Positions 1 to 11,400 of a DNA stretch of 64,000 nucleotides are shown in pieces. This DNA is from Benincasa hispida (Eukaryota > Streptophyta > Magnoliopsida > Cucurbitales > Cucurbitaceae). Location of the stretch: NCBI RefSeq assembly GCF_009727055.1, contig NC_052359.1, positions 17,360,685 through 17,424,684 of the forward strand, written 5' to 3'. Under the pieces are notes generated by a model that was not told the DNA's origin, ran no database searches, and worked only from the letters and a program-made list of their open reading frames with translations. The position numbers and the translations under genes are program-made. Position 1 is the stretch's first letter, and each line of letters starts with the position of its first letter.

Positions 1-236
1 AAAAGTGATTTTTAACCTTTATTTTATCTTAAATGACTAAGTTAATACGTAAAAAATGACTAATTTAAACAAAATTCATCGGGTAAACAACTAATCTAAA
101 ATTAAAATTATTTATATTACTAATTTTAGTTTAGGAAAATTTTTATAAATAGAAAAATTCCAAAAATATTTACACTTTATAGCACTTTTAGAACTTTTTG
201 TTATAAAGTGTAAATATTTTTAAATATTTTTTTATA

Positions 237-371
237 TTTAAAAAGACACCTTTAATTAATAATTCAAAATCAACTATTTTTACTTTTGGAACTTTTTGCT
301 CTANTTTAAAAAGACACCTTTAATTAATAATTCAAAATCAACTATTTTTACTTTTGGAACTTTTTGCTCTA
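237..371. repeat. 67-bp direct duplication around a single N
   Basis: Bases 237-303 and 305-371 read identically and are separated only by one N at 304. An exact repeat flanking a single N is what an unmerged contig overlap looks like. It could also be a real tandem duplication with one ambiguous base. Identity is seen directly; the assembly explanation is inference. Confidence 0.85.
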
Positions 372-959
372 AAATGTAAATATTTTTAAATATTTTTTTT
401 ATATTTAAAAAGACACCTTTAGTTTATAATTCAAAATCAACTATTTTTATTACTTTTGTAAGAAATAAATAGATTTCCTCGTCCATTTTGAAATTGAGAT
501 TTGATTAAACTTTATTTTTTTTAATTGTTTTCCACAATTTGATATTTTAATTTTACTAACTAGGAAAACTAACTAACTATATAAATTATTGTTTATTTTG
601 TTTTTGGATAACTAAGTTAAAAATAAAGGAATTCATTCAGATGTTGGACCCTATTATAAATTAAATTATGTTGGTTATTCACATCATATTGTTCAAATGA
701 AAAAGATGGCGACTAATTTTATTACGATTTGCATCATGTAGAAAATAAGGCAATAATTATTTTTAATATGGTTAGTTAAAAATAAATAAAAGTATTGATT
801 TTACTTTTTTTTCTTTTAAATGTTCCTCAAACTAAATGAACTAAAAACATTTTTCTTATTTCTTATTCCATGTTTTTTATTTTTTTAGAAACTAGAAGCA
901 GAAATTGTTTGATAATTATTTCTGTTTATTGTTTCCTGAAAAAAAAAAAAGAAACAAAA

Positions 960-1925
960 ACAGAAATTTGTTTGATAATTATTTTTCGTTTCTCGTTTCT
1001 TATATTTTTTTCCTAACATTTTTTTCTTATTTTATAGTAGAAATATAATTTACTTATGTAAAATAAAAAAAAATATAACATGCATTAAAATATAAAAAAG
1101 TAATTATAAAACATTTACATTATTAAATACACAAAAGTCTTTATAATAAATTAATAAATATTATACAAATGTTTTTTATTTTCATTTGTTGCTAAAATTT
1201 GATTCACAATATTAGTCTCACTCAAGTCATTTTTTTTAAATGATGTTGACTCAAATCCAAATTAATTATATTATTATAAATGACATGGTTGTAAAGTGTT
1301 AAAGTGAACCTAAATGAATGTTTTAATAAAAAAAATGTGTATATTATAAAATTCTAACTGATTTTGATTATACTTGAAATAATAAACTTATATTTAAAAA
1401 AAATACATAAGTATGCCTATTTTAAATTTAAAATTCAAAATTCAAGAAAATATTTAAATATAATAAAAATTATTTAAAATTTGAAAGATCAAAATAACAT
1501 ATAAATTTAAATATTGAAAAATTTTAAAATTCAAAACTAAATTAACTTATAAATATAAAAAATAAAAAATAAAAGAAGAAATAAAAGTAATATAGCAAAG
1601 TTAATATGGAAAAGAAAGAAATTAAAAATAAAATAATGCATCAACTGGGGCATCAAACCCAGGATTTACGCCCAAGGATGACTTGAGTCATGTCTAACTA
1701 CCAATAAGCCAAACCCAATCTTAGATCAGAAGCTAAACAATTGAAATAAAATAGAAACGAAATAGGGAAACTATTTTCTGTAATTTCTCAAATTTGATCT
1801 AAATTTTAAAAACGTTGCTATTTTAGAAATATTGTATAAGAACATTTATCAAACTAATCAGTTTCTTAAAAAATAATAAACAGAAATATGAAATAAGAAA
1901 CGAGAATGTTATTGAATGCGCCTAT
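960..1925. mobile_element. Possible inverted-repeat (MITE/MULE-like) element
   Basis: The left part (about 965-1000) carries GTTTGATAATTATT followed by TTTCTCGTTTCTTA. The reverse complement of the right end (about 1885-1925) reads GCATTCAATAACATT followed by CTCGTTTCTTATTTC. The two look like diverged terminal inverted repeats of a non-autonomous element. No target duplication could be fixed and the interior is non-coding, so the limits are approximate. Confidence 0.35.
1636..1715 (-). repeat. tRNA-related (SINE-like) stretch
   Basis: Read on the minus strand this segment has TGGCTTATTGG, close to the pol III A-box consensus TRGCNNAGYNGG. About 41 bases later it has GGTTTGATGCC, close to the B-box GGTTCGANNCC. 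The spacing is plausible for a tRNA-derived promoter. I see no full cloverleaf, so it is not a functional tRNA. It may be the head of a SINE or a relic carried inside the surrounding inverted-repeat element. Confidence 0.35.
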
Positions 1926-3111
1926 GGAAAAGAGGGTCTACCTCATCTCAAGTCCAACCCTTGAGACAAATACTTATTCATATTATATATTAATGTTTTA
2001 ACAAGATTGTACGCTAGTAGTTGAATATGTGTTAACATGTTGTTTTAGTTTAATATACAATAAAGAGATACATTGAGAAAAGACATATTGAGATTTGGAT
2101 AATAATTTTGAGGACAATTAGTAGGGGTGAATAGAAAGAAAACATATGTATTACGAAATTTGTAGTGATAAAGACTTTATTAATCATTTTTGCAATTCAA
2201 ATTACTCTACTTATTTTGCTTAATTAAGAAGAATTGAATTATTTGAAATGGATATTCTTTTGACCGTCCTTTTTGTATTTGATTATTCATGGGTTTGTTG
2301 AGTTTTAAGGGGAGATTTTAATTTTGAAATTTTGTGTAATTTTATACATTAGCTTGCTGTTTTAGTTTATGTTTGACTAATCGAAAAAGTTGGTATAAGA
2401 AATAGATAAAGGAAAGAAAATGAGAGTATATGAAGAAACAAATGAGTTCTATATAAACTGTTTTAAAATTAGTTATTTTCTAAGTTGATATAGTTGTAAT
2501 GAAACTAACTATTGCTAACACAAATTTCAAAATTTTATGGGTATTTTCTACAATTTAGCCATCATATTTGCTACTCTGTGTCATCAAATATAATTTCTAA
2601 GTATGATTTTGTTTTTATTTTTCATGTACCTATTTAAACCTTAATTTCTCCATAATTGTCTTTTATTTTATTTTATTACTGATATATTATTTTCATTAAT
2701 GGATATCTAAACTGATAAAACATGTGCAAGATAGCAAGATTGAGATATATCAATGAGTTATTTTATTTATTTATTTTTTAAAAAATAAACTTTTTATCAA
2801 GATAGCGCTGGATAGTGGTGGATCTAGAACTTTGTTTAAGGGAATAGATGTATATAAGACTAGAAATTTAGTTCATTAACTTTTAGATTTGTGTTTATAT
2901 ATAGTCCTAAGCTTTAAAAATTATCTAATTAGTCCATTAGTTCTCGAGTTTTGTGTTTAATGAATTTCTAAAATAATAATTTTGCATCCAATAGGTCTCT
3001 TACATATTCAATAGTGTTAAAAATTAACTATTGTATAGACATTAAATTTAACTCTATGCTTAATAAGTATGATTGAACATCTTTTTAGAATTAATGTGTA
3101 TTAACTATTGT

Positions 3112-3402
3112 CTCGTTTGATAACCATTTAGTTTTTTTTTTATTTTAAAAATTAAATTTATAGACTACTTCTACCTCTAAATTTTTTCCTCTGATATCTA
3201 TTTTTTATCAATCGCTTCAAAAAACCAAGCCAAAATTTGAAAATTAAAACAAGTAGCTTTTAAAAACTTGTTTTTATTTTTGAAATTTGGCTAAAAATTC
3301 AACCATTGTATATAAGAGAGATGCAAATCATGGTAAAATAGGGAGGAAATAGACTTAACTTTAAAAAACAAAAACTAAAAAAGTTACCAAACGGGGCCTA
3401 CA
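3112..3402. mobile_element. MITE with terminal inverted repeats
   Basis: The left end reads CTCGTTTGATAACCATTTAG and the reverse complement of the right end reads GGCCCCGTTTGGTAACTTTT, a diverged terminal inverted repeat. The interior is the AT-rich, palindrome-prone sequence typical of short non-autonomous DNA transposons, with no coding capacity. Similar interiors recur near 10504-10800 and 11424-11735, so this is a family with several copies in the window. Confidence 0.6.
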
Positions 3403-3726
3403 TAATTAAGAATTTAAGGTTGAATTAGACACAAAAATAATTTTTCTGTTGTCCTATAGAAAAGTTACTTTTAAAACATTTTAAATCTTTATGAGATATA
3501 TTAGAAATAAATTAAAAATTTATAATTTTATTAGACATTTTTAAGGAATTAAAGACAAAATTAAAAGTTTTAGAATTTATTTGCTACAATTTTCAAAAAT
3601 AGAGACTAAACTTATACTTTAACCATCATATAAATGTAATTTAGGTGCATTGCTATAAAATATGTAGATTAAATAATACTAATAGATTATTATAAACCTT
3701 TTACTAAAATTTAAAATATTATTATN

Positions 3727-3755
3727 TATATATATATATATATATATATATATTA
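3727..3755. repeat. (TA)n microsatellite
   Basis: An uninterrupted TA dinucleotide run directly follows an N at 3726. Its length is probably uncertain in the assembly. Confidence 0.9.
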
Positions 3756-4483
3756 TCGTGGCTAAATTAGACTATAATTGACTTATAGTATCATTTATAT
3801 AAAGTAAGATAGCATATATTGTAAAATATCTGTGTAAATGTCGATGCAATAGCGAAATTAAAAAAAAATGAAACAATAATTACAAAATAATATAAAACAT
3901 TAAAAATTAATTACAAAATTAAAGAACATGAAATATTTACATACAAAATAATTATAAATTGTTTATCATAAAATGAAGTGGATACAAAAATGAAAAAAAC
4001 ATAGCGTTAAACTAACATAACATAATCAAAATAGAAAAATTATAACATTGAACATAAAAGGAATATAAAAAGCATAACATTAAATATAACACAACATGAA
4101 AAAGAAAGAAGAAAAAGAAAACTCTACAAGTAGATGGAGCTTGAGAAGAAATGAGAGGAATATTAGAAAACTTACATTAATTTAAGTTTGTGGTAAAGTG
4201 ATGTGAAAATTCAATGGAAAATATTTGAATGAAAATATGTGCCTTTTGAAAATAAAGATTTTTTTAAAGTTAAAAGAGAAAAAAACTTCTCTTGCACTTC
4301 CATTGAGCTAGCATAGCTAAAAGCTAAAAAAAATCTTGAAATTTCGATGAAAGTATCAAAATATCGATGAAAATTTCAAAATTTTGAGAAGTTTCAAGAA
4401 ATTCAAGAATTTGAGAAAAAATCGAAATTTTCTCATGTCGAAATTTCGAGCCTATTAAATTCTCGAAATTTCGATTGAAATTT

Positions 4484-6031
4484 CTGTTGGTTTACAGAAA
4501 TATGCAGCAGAAGAAAACATGATCATTAAGTATTCTAGTTTCTTAATTTTGACATCAAAATAAACATATTCACAGAGAATTAAGAGAGTTTCAACACATG
4601 CCTTTGAAGATCCCCTTCTTGAACGAAATACAGCTGCAATCTTCTTCAATTCAGCCGTGGACCATCACTAGATCTTCCCTACTATTCTCTTGGAGACTTA
4701 AATTGAATTGTGAGACTCAAAACAATCTTGAATTAGGGAAAAAATGGAGAGGAGGTCACTGGTTTACCAAGGCTATAATTTCTCAGCAAAGTCAGTCAAT
4801 TGCATCGGAGTCTTTCAGCTGAAGCTTATGTGATATATCTTAGAATATCATGCGATCCAATTGCATCAAATTCTGTCAACTTCAACTCCAATTTTTGGTA
4901 GTGAGAATTGAATAAGGTGCTTGATTAGAAAGTGGGTTTTTCCATTTTCCAATTTTTCATTTTCCTATTAATTTTGAATCCATTTTCAAAATCAAATGCC
5001 ATATCAGTTTTTTAATTTCATAAGTAAAATTGAAAATTTATTTGTTTTACAAAAATTAATTCAAAATTAATTTTTCTAATAAAATTAATAATTAATAATT
5101 AATTAAACAATTTAATTAATTTCAATTAATTTAGTATCAAATATTAAATTAATTAATCACCAATTCTACTACCAAGAATCACTATTCATGAAATTAATAT
5201 TTAAATCATATTTATATATTAATCGATTCTCCAATTACGTTTAATTCCAAAAATTAAACATATAATTATATCACATATAATTACTAATTCCCTTAATTCG
5301 AATTTGAATATTGTAAATCAACTTATCATGCTATTCTAAGGCTTATGTGTTTGTGAGCTAGTAGGGGACCTAATGAACCTAGATCATGGGCTCCAACGAT
5401 TCGAGATTAACTGGTTAAATTCTTTACACTGAATTAACTCCTCTTCGTTAACTACAAGGTCACTCCACTAAAACCCAGAATTACACTCCTCTCATTGTAG
5501 ATATATTGTGTCCACTCGATATAACCATGATGAATAAGTTAACTCTTCATAGGTTGTTCGTAATAATAACTTGGTCAAAAGGTTGTTTAACCCCCGAGAT
5601 TACCTCTTGTTCCTTAAGTCCCACTGATCCTCTAATAAACAATTGATTTGTGATCCGATCATCAAACAAAGCCCCTCTTGGACCAATGAGAGGGTGGGGC
5701 CCTTGCTCAAGACCTAGAATCAACACTTAAGGGAACAGCCTCCCTACTATACTTGAAAGTGGGTAGGAGTAAATTGCATCTTGTACCTTATGTCCCCAGC
5801 TATCTACCTGGTCTTACCCTTGAAATGGGAGGCTTATTGAGCCAGCACTATTGAGTCAACCTTCACTTATGCAAATCTAAGGATAATCCCGAATAAACAG
5901 GAATTCATAGTTAGCTCAGGATTAAGGTTAAGTTACCTAGGTCATCGTTATGAAATAGTCAGTCTTAAATAGTAAACAATGTTATAAAGTAAGAGTGACT
6001 TATTTCTTGGTCCGATCTTATGCAAACTCAT
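4484..6031 (-). repeat. Family X LTR-like repeat, copy 1 (minus part)
   Basis: This non-coding stretch aligns by eye with the minus-strand copy at 54780-56703 and with the reverse of the plus copies at 57470-60760. Shared landmarks are the blocks around ATATATTGTGTCCACTCGAT, CTTAAGTCCCACTGATCC and GAATTCATAGTTAGCTCAGG. Better preserved copies suggest an LTR of roughly 1.9 kb starting TGTTGGG-like and ending CCTTCAACA. No protein is encoded. The copy is cut by the N gap that follows. Confidence 0.7.
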
Positions 6032-6376
6032 NNNNNNNNNNNNNNNNNNNNNNNNNNNNNNNNNNNNNNNNNNNNNNNNNNNNNNNNNNNNNNNNNNNNN
6101 NNNNNNNNNNNNNNNNNNNNNNNNNNNNNNNNNNNNNNNNNNNNNNNNNNNNNNNNNNNNNNNNNNNNNNNNNNNNNNNNNNNNNNNNNNNNNNNNNNNN
6201 NNNNNNNNNNNNNNNNNNNNNNNNNNNNNNNNNNNNNNNNNNNNNNNNNNNNNNNNNNNNNNNNNNNNNNNNNNNNNNNNNNNNNNNNNNNNNNNNNNNN
6301 NNNNNNNNNNNNNNNNNNNNNNNNNNNNNNNNNNNNNNNNNNNNNNNNNNNNNNNNNNNNNNNNNNNNNNNNNNNN
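6032..6376. other. Assembly gap (345 N)
   Basis: A continuous run of N. The sequence on its two sides belongs to the same repeat family but in opposite orientations, so the gap probably hides either a palindromic arrangement or a false join. Confidence 0.99.
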
Positions 6377-6613
6377 AACTTTACAAGACACATAAGAGTG
6401 GATCAGGTTCGATTAATAATCAAAGATCTATAGTATACGAATAAGGTTAGGTGTCCTATTCTAGTAGCACTAATCAGATGTAGCTCACTCTTAGTTGTTA
6501 CTACGGAGTATGTAAAAGTGTTACAAACGAAGTGATTCCTATTACGTTCAGGTGACAATGAGGAGTAGGGGCTCCATGCCAGACATCATATTTATATATA
6601 TATATATATATAT
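6377..6613 (+). repeat. Family X repeat, copy 1 (plus part) ending in (TA)n
   Basis: The sequence right of the gap (ACACATAAGAGTGGATCAGG onward) matches the plus orientation of the family, as at 57610-57790, whereas the sequence left of the gap is in minus orientation. It ends in a TA run at about 6592-6613. Confidence 0.65.
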
Positions 6614-8463
6614 TATCTTCAATCGGACTTGCTATTATTTTGAGTAAATATAATATATATAGCCCATGAAAAAAGTTGTTCCAATAATGATCGAGAGGAG
6701 TATGTTTCTTCATCAGTTGAAAGCTCTCCCTTAGCTTACCAAAGCTTACGGCCTTATGCTAATTCGTCTAACAGTTAGCCTTCTTTGAATAAATGTTTAT
6801 GCCTATAAGCTAACCTCCATTCACCCCCAATTACAAATCTAGCCATATGTTTTTTTTTTGTTTGTATACAATTTATTTTAGTTTATTTTATTTATTCTAA
6901 TTTTACATTCATTAGCACTAATGAGTATATGAGTACTACTTTTTATATACTTCATATTTTGTATATAGGTATTGTTGAGCAGGCCTAGGCCCAAAGAGAT
7001 CTTGGGAGTCTGCACATCCTGAAATGAGAAAGTTATGTCCTTGATCCAATCTTGGGTTGGTCCAATGGAACTTGTCTCGTTTCATCGAAAGGGTAATAAT
7101 CCATCCAATCTCATGATTAGAACTCTGAAATCTCGATAGTCACACATGTGCTAACATCACAAGTATTTCACACGTTCCAAGAAAATGTCATACCATAGTT
7201 GAATATACTTCGTGTACTAATTTAGACATAATTACTATATTTGTAACTAATCATTCGATGAAAAATAGAGAATAACTCATAAATTAGGCTTGCCTCCTCA
7301 CCCACGATTGAAGTACTAAAGCCCAAATTGTTATAAATAATTAGCAAAATTGGTTATTTTTATATTATATTTTTGGAATGTTTGTGTGCAATATGAAACC
7401 ACAAGTGTAAGGTGTCAAATGTTATAATTGAGTTTGAGTATTGCCAATTGGGTCATTAATTTAATTAAATACTACCAATACTTCTACCTTATTTTATATT
7501 TATTAGAAAACTCAACATCAAAATTAGGTTATTTACTACACACTACTCCCACTCATAACTAATAAAGACAACAATGATTGAAAAGCTTTGAAAAGATTCC
7601 TGCAATGAAAAATAATTATTCGATCAACCGTCATATATTTATTCAAAAAAAAAAAAACTTTTTTCATCTTATATAAATTATCAACGTTTTGGACTTTTTC
7701 GTTGAAATCTCAACGAAGATGAACGCCAAAATTGTATATAATTTTTTCAAATCTTATTCTAATCTTTTCCAAATGTTATATCAAATCTTACGCAATCTTT
7801 TGAATATTCTCTAGATTTCTAAATCTTACACCCACTTTTTGTTTCAACAATTATATGAATTTCCAAATGGATTTATCAATTATTCAAATGGATCTGATTA
7901 TACAATTCTGGTCTTTGTCCTGACTGAGAATCTACCGAAAAAAAAAAAAAACAATAGTTTAGATGTACGAAGAAAAAAGTTAAATTTTTATTCGAATCTC
8001 AATGATCGGTCTCAACTAGGAAAATCGAGAAAAATTATTTTAACGAAGTTTCTTAAAGTATGCTTAAGGAAAGTTATTTCTTATCATTCATCAATTATCT
8101 TATTCGAAGAGCTAATTAACTTTCTAATTATAAGATTCAATATTAATTAAGTGCATAAATAAAGCATATTTATGAAATATGTTAAAGGAGCTCTAGTGCA
8201 ACAATTTAGGAATACAAGAAAAACAATGGTAGTACAATAAATCTCCTCGTGTATACTTAAAATAGAAATTTTATATTATTTTGGTTGCTACACAATAGTG
8301 CCCCTAAATGAGAACTAATGAGAAGCCTTGTATTTGTAATGCAATTACATCCTGCTTTTGTCTATCGATTACCAAAATCAACAAAATTGTGTCTAGAACT
8401 TTAATAAACAAAACAAAAACTGTAGCAAACAAGCTCACAAGTCACAACAACATTTCCCAATCT
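6614..8463. other. Intergenic region downstream of the transporter gene
   Basis: Mostly AT-rich. The part from 6970 to 7200 is less AT-rich but I recognise no coding region or repeat family in it. A 103-codon open frame at 7839-8150 has no domain I recognise. The bases next to 8464 should include the 3' untranslated region of the minus-strand transporter gene, but no clear poly(A) signal was fixed. Confidence 0.5.
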
Positions 8464-11400
8464 TCAAAAGTTACAAGCTCTTTCCCCATCTTCCATTCCT
8501 CCCATTGTATCATACAAAGGCTTATTCAAAGTCTCCGGCAAGTAAAACGCCAAAGCCCCTCCCACAATCCCACACCCCGCAAACACCGCAAACGGCAGCC
8601 CTCCGCCCATCACCACCACAAACGGCGCCAATATCGCCCCCATCTGCGATGCCTGCGTCGCACTCCCCAATGCGGCATTCCTCACCACGGTCGGAAACAG
8701 CTCGGCCGTGTAAATGTACAACAGATTATAAGTCCCTGCCATCCCAAATATCCCCAACACTCCACACACCATCCTGATGACCTTCAACATCCCCACTCCC
8801 TTCATCAAACTCCCAGCCAAACAAAACACCCCACTGAACCAAAGCGTCCCTATTGCCAACGGCTTCCTCCCACACACGTCCAACAACACCGCCGTGATCA
8901 AGAAAGCCGGCATTTCCGCAACCGCATTCGCCGCTACGTTCATGTAAATATTCGTGTCGAGATTCACCACGTTCAAACTCAACCCGTAGTACACGACGGC
9001 GCACATGAAATTAATAGCCACGGCTAGAATCAACCGTATTCGAGTAATGGGCGAGCGGATCACGTCGAGGAGTGATCCCGACTGGGTGGATTGTTGGATT
9101 TCGCCATGTTTGGCATCTTCGTCGAGAGCGAGAAAGACTCCGTCGGGGAGGTGGTTACCATTGACTTTGGCGATAGTAGCCATTAGATTGGTGGCCTCGG
9201 TGATCTTGCCGTGGACGAGGAACCACCGAGGGGATTCAGAGAGGAAAGGGAGGACGAGGAAGGTGAAGAAGAAGGAAGGAAGAGAGGAGGCAATGTAGAG
9301 GTGGCGCCATGATTTGAAGACGTAGGCAATGGCGGAGAGGGCGGCGATACCGGAGGAGAAGAAGTAGAAGGTGGACATTCCAGCGATGCCACGCTTGGTG
9401 GGGCCGATGGGCTCGGTGGCGAGGACGAAGGCACAGAGGCCGACGCCACCGGTGCTGAAGCCGGTAAGGAAACGGAGGAGAGTATAGATATAGTAATTGG
9501 GAGAAAAAGCAGTTGCAGTTCCAAAAATGGCGTTTAGAATGCATACTACCGTGAGAGATCCTTTTCTTCCCAATTTTGAGTCTGAAAGGTGCCCAAAAAC
9601 TCCAGCACCTGCATCAAACATTATTTCAATTTTCAATAACCACCCTCATTTTTCATTCTATATTAATTCAACACCATATACTTGACATATTTTCAATTTA
9701 ATTCTTAACCTTATATTATCAGTTTACCACTCTCTATATCTCTATATATTAACATAATCAACTCATATATTACAATCCTACATCATGTTTTAATGTTATC
9801 ACTCAAATGACTTGGAAAATTTGTCATAGGAGATATTCTGGTCACCCAAATAATCTAAGAGAAAGAGCTAGAACGAAAATTGGTGCAGAAAGTCTCTTCC
9901 TGTAATTCATTTTCTGACTTAAACATCGGGTGGATGTAACATTCGTGTTAGATTGATGTGTAAATTTATGTCTTTTTAAAAGTTTTTCGTTCTCTCCATA
10001 TAAATATATTTATCTTACTGACGATTTCGGATCAAAATCTTTTAAGATAATCAAATTTAAAATTTTAATTTTGGCCAAGAAACAGAGTATTTATATACTT
10101 AATATATTTGCAAAAGGCCATTTAATAAAGAAGTATAGGACGACGCCAAAAGCTTTCACAAGGGGGGAACGAAATTATTGAATCCCGATTATTGGGTCAC
10201 GTGGTGGGGATGAACAGTGACCTTGGATTAACAAAAATAATAATAAATAAATAAATAGTTTTTATTTTCAGATTCTGAATTTTTTATTTTTCCTCCAGGG
10301 TAGTTTTCACGTTATAAAAAGTTAAAAAAACACTTGAACTTTAACTTAAATTCTTAGAAAAAAGAAAAATGAGCAAGTCCTTTTTTCTAATGTTTGGAAA
10401 TTGGGACCATTTTTTAAAACACATTAATAAGTAATGAATACAAAACATAAAACTTAGAGTTGAAAATAATATTTATAAACTTCATTTTTAAAAATTAAAA
10501 ATTAAGATCCTTTTAAAAAATAATTTAGTTTTTAGTTTTTTTTTTCTTTTAAAGTTAAACCTAAAAACCGCGTTGCATCTCTATCGATATCTTAAAAAAC
10601 TAAGTCAAATTATAAAAACTAAAAAAAATAATTTTTAAAAATTGACTGAAAATTCAACTATTTTACTTATAAAATATGTAAATCATGATAAGAAATTGAG
10701 AGAAAATCGGTTTAATTTACAAACATTGAAAACAAACCAAGATTTTTTTGAAAAATAAATATTTTTTATTTTCTTATCATGATTTCTAAAAACAAAAATA
10801 AATTTCTAAAAACTATTTTTTTTTTTTTTTTTTATTTTTAAAATTTTGACGAGTCGAACTGATTATGAAACGGATTTAGGTGACAATAATGTGAAAAAGA
10901 AAGGCAATGGGCATGGGGACCCACAAGCCCAGGTGTTGAAAAAGTTGAAAAGCAAGGAATCTTAGAAGGAAAAAGGTCAGAGAAAATGATATAATAAAAG
11001 CTTGAAAGTTTTACAATTGAGTTGATGCAGTTTTATCCCTCAAAGACCAAAATGAAAAAGAAAGGCTTTTAATTTCCACAAGGCTGCTAACAGAAGAAGC
11101 TAGATCAGGCGCAACCCCTTTTTGACCAACTTGTCGCTTATTCTCTATTGGATTTTGGAATATTCTTCTCTTTTCTCAACCTTACCCTCATCTTATCTTA
11201 TTCAATTTAACTACTCAAAAACACAACTATTATCTAATCAACATTTTAGACATTTAAATATTAAATAATATAACATTTCATCTCAAAATTAATTAATAAG
11301 GAAAGAAATAGTCCATACATCTTATAAACATTGAAAGTTTACTTCTAAATCATATGAAAATATAATACATTTAAATTAGGGTATGCTTGCACAATAATTT

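Larger units (their letters stand above)
1..4483. other. AT-rich intergenic region with MITE-like elements
   Basis: No convincing gene is seen on either strand. The stretch is strongly AT-rich with many homopolymer runs. It holds the items listed separately: a direct duplication around a single N, a long inverted-repeat element with a tRNA-like stretch, a MITE and a TA microsatellite. The rest is plain AT-rich sequence in which I see nothing else. Confidence 0.6.

Noticed and set aside
5948..6444. Open frames running through the N gap
   Set aside because: They exist only because N codons are not counted as stops.
7839..8150. 103-codon plus-strand open frame
   Set aside because: It has a plastid-like AT-rich look, but I could not match it to any plastid or nuclear gene; no domain, promoter or neighbour supports it.
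8308..9027. Long plus-strand open frames opposite the transporter exon (also 8505-8777, 9005-9298, 9183-9544)
   Set aside because: They are antisense or out-of-frame shadows of the GC-rich OCT4 exon; compositions are biased and no domain is present.
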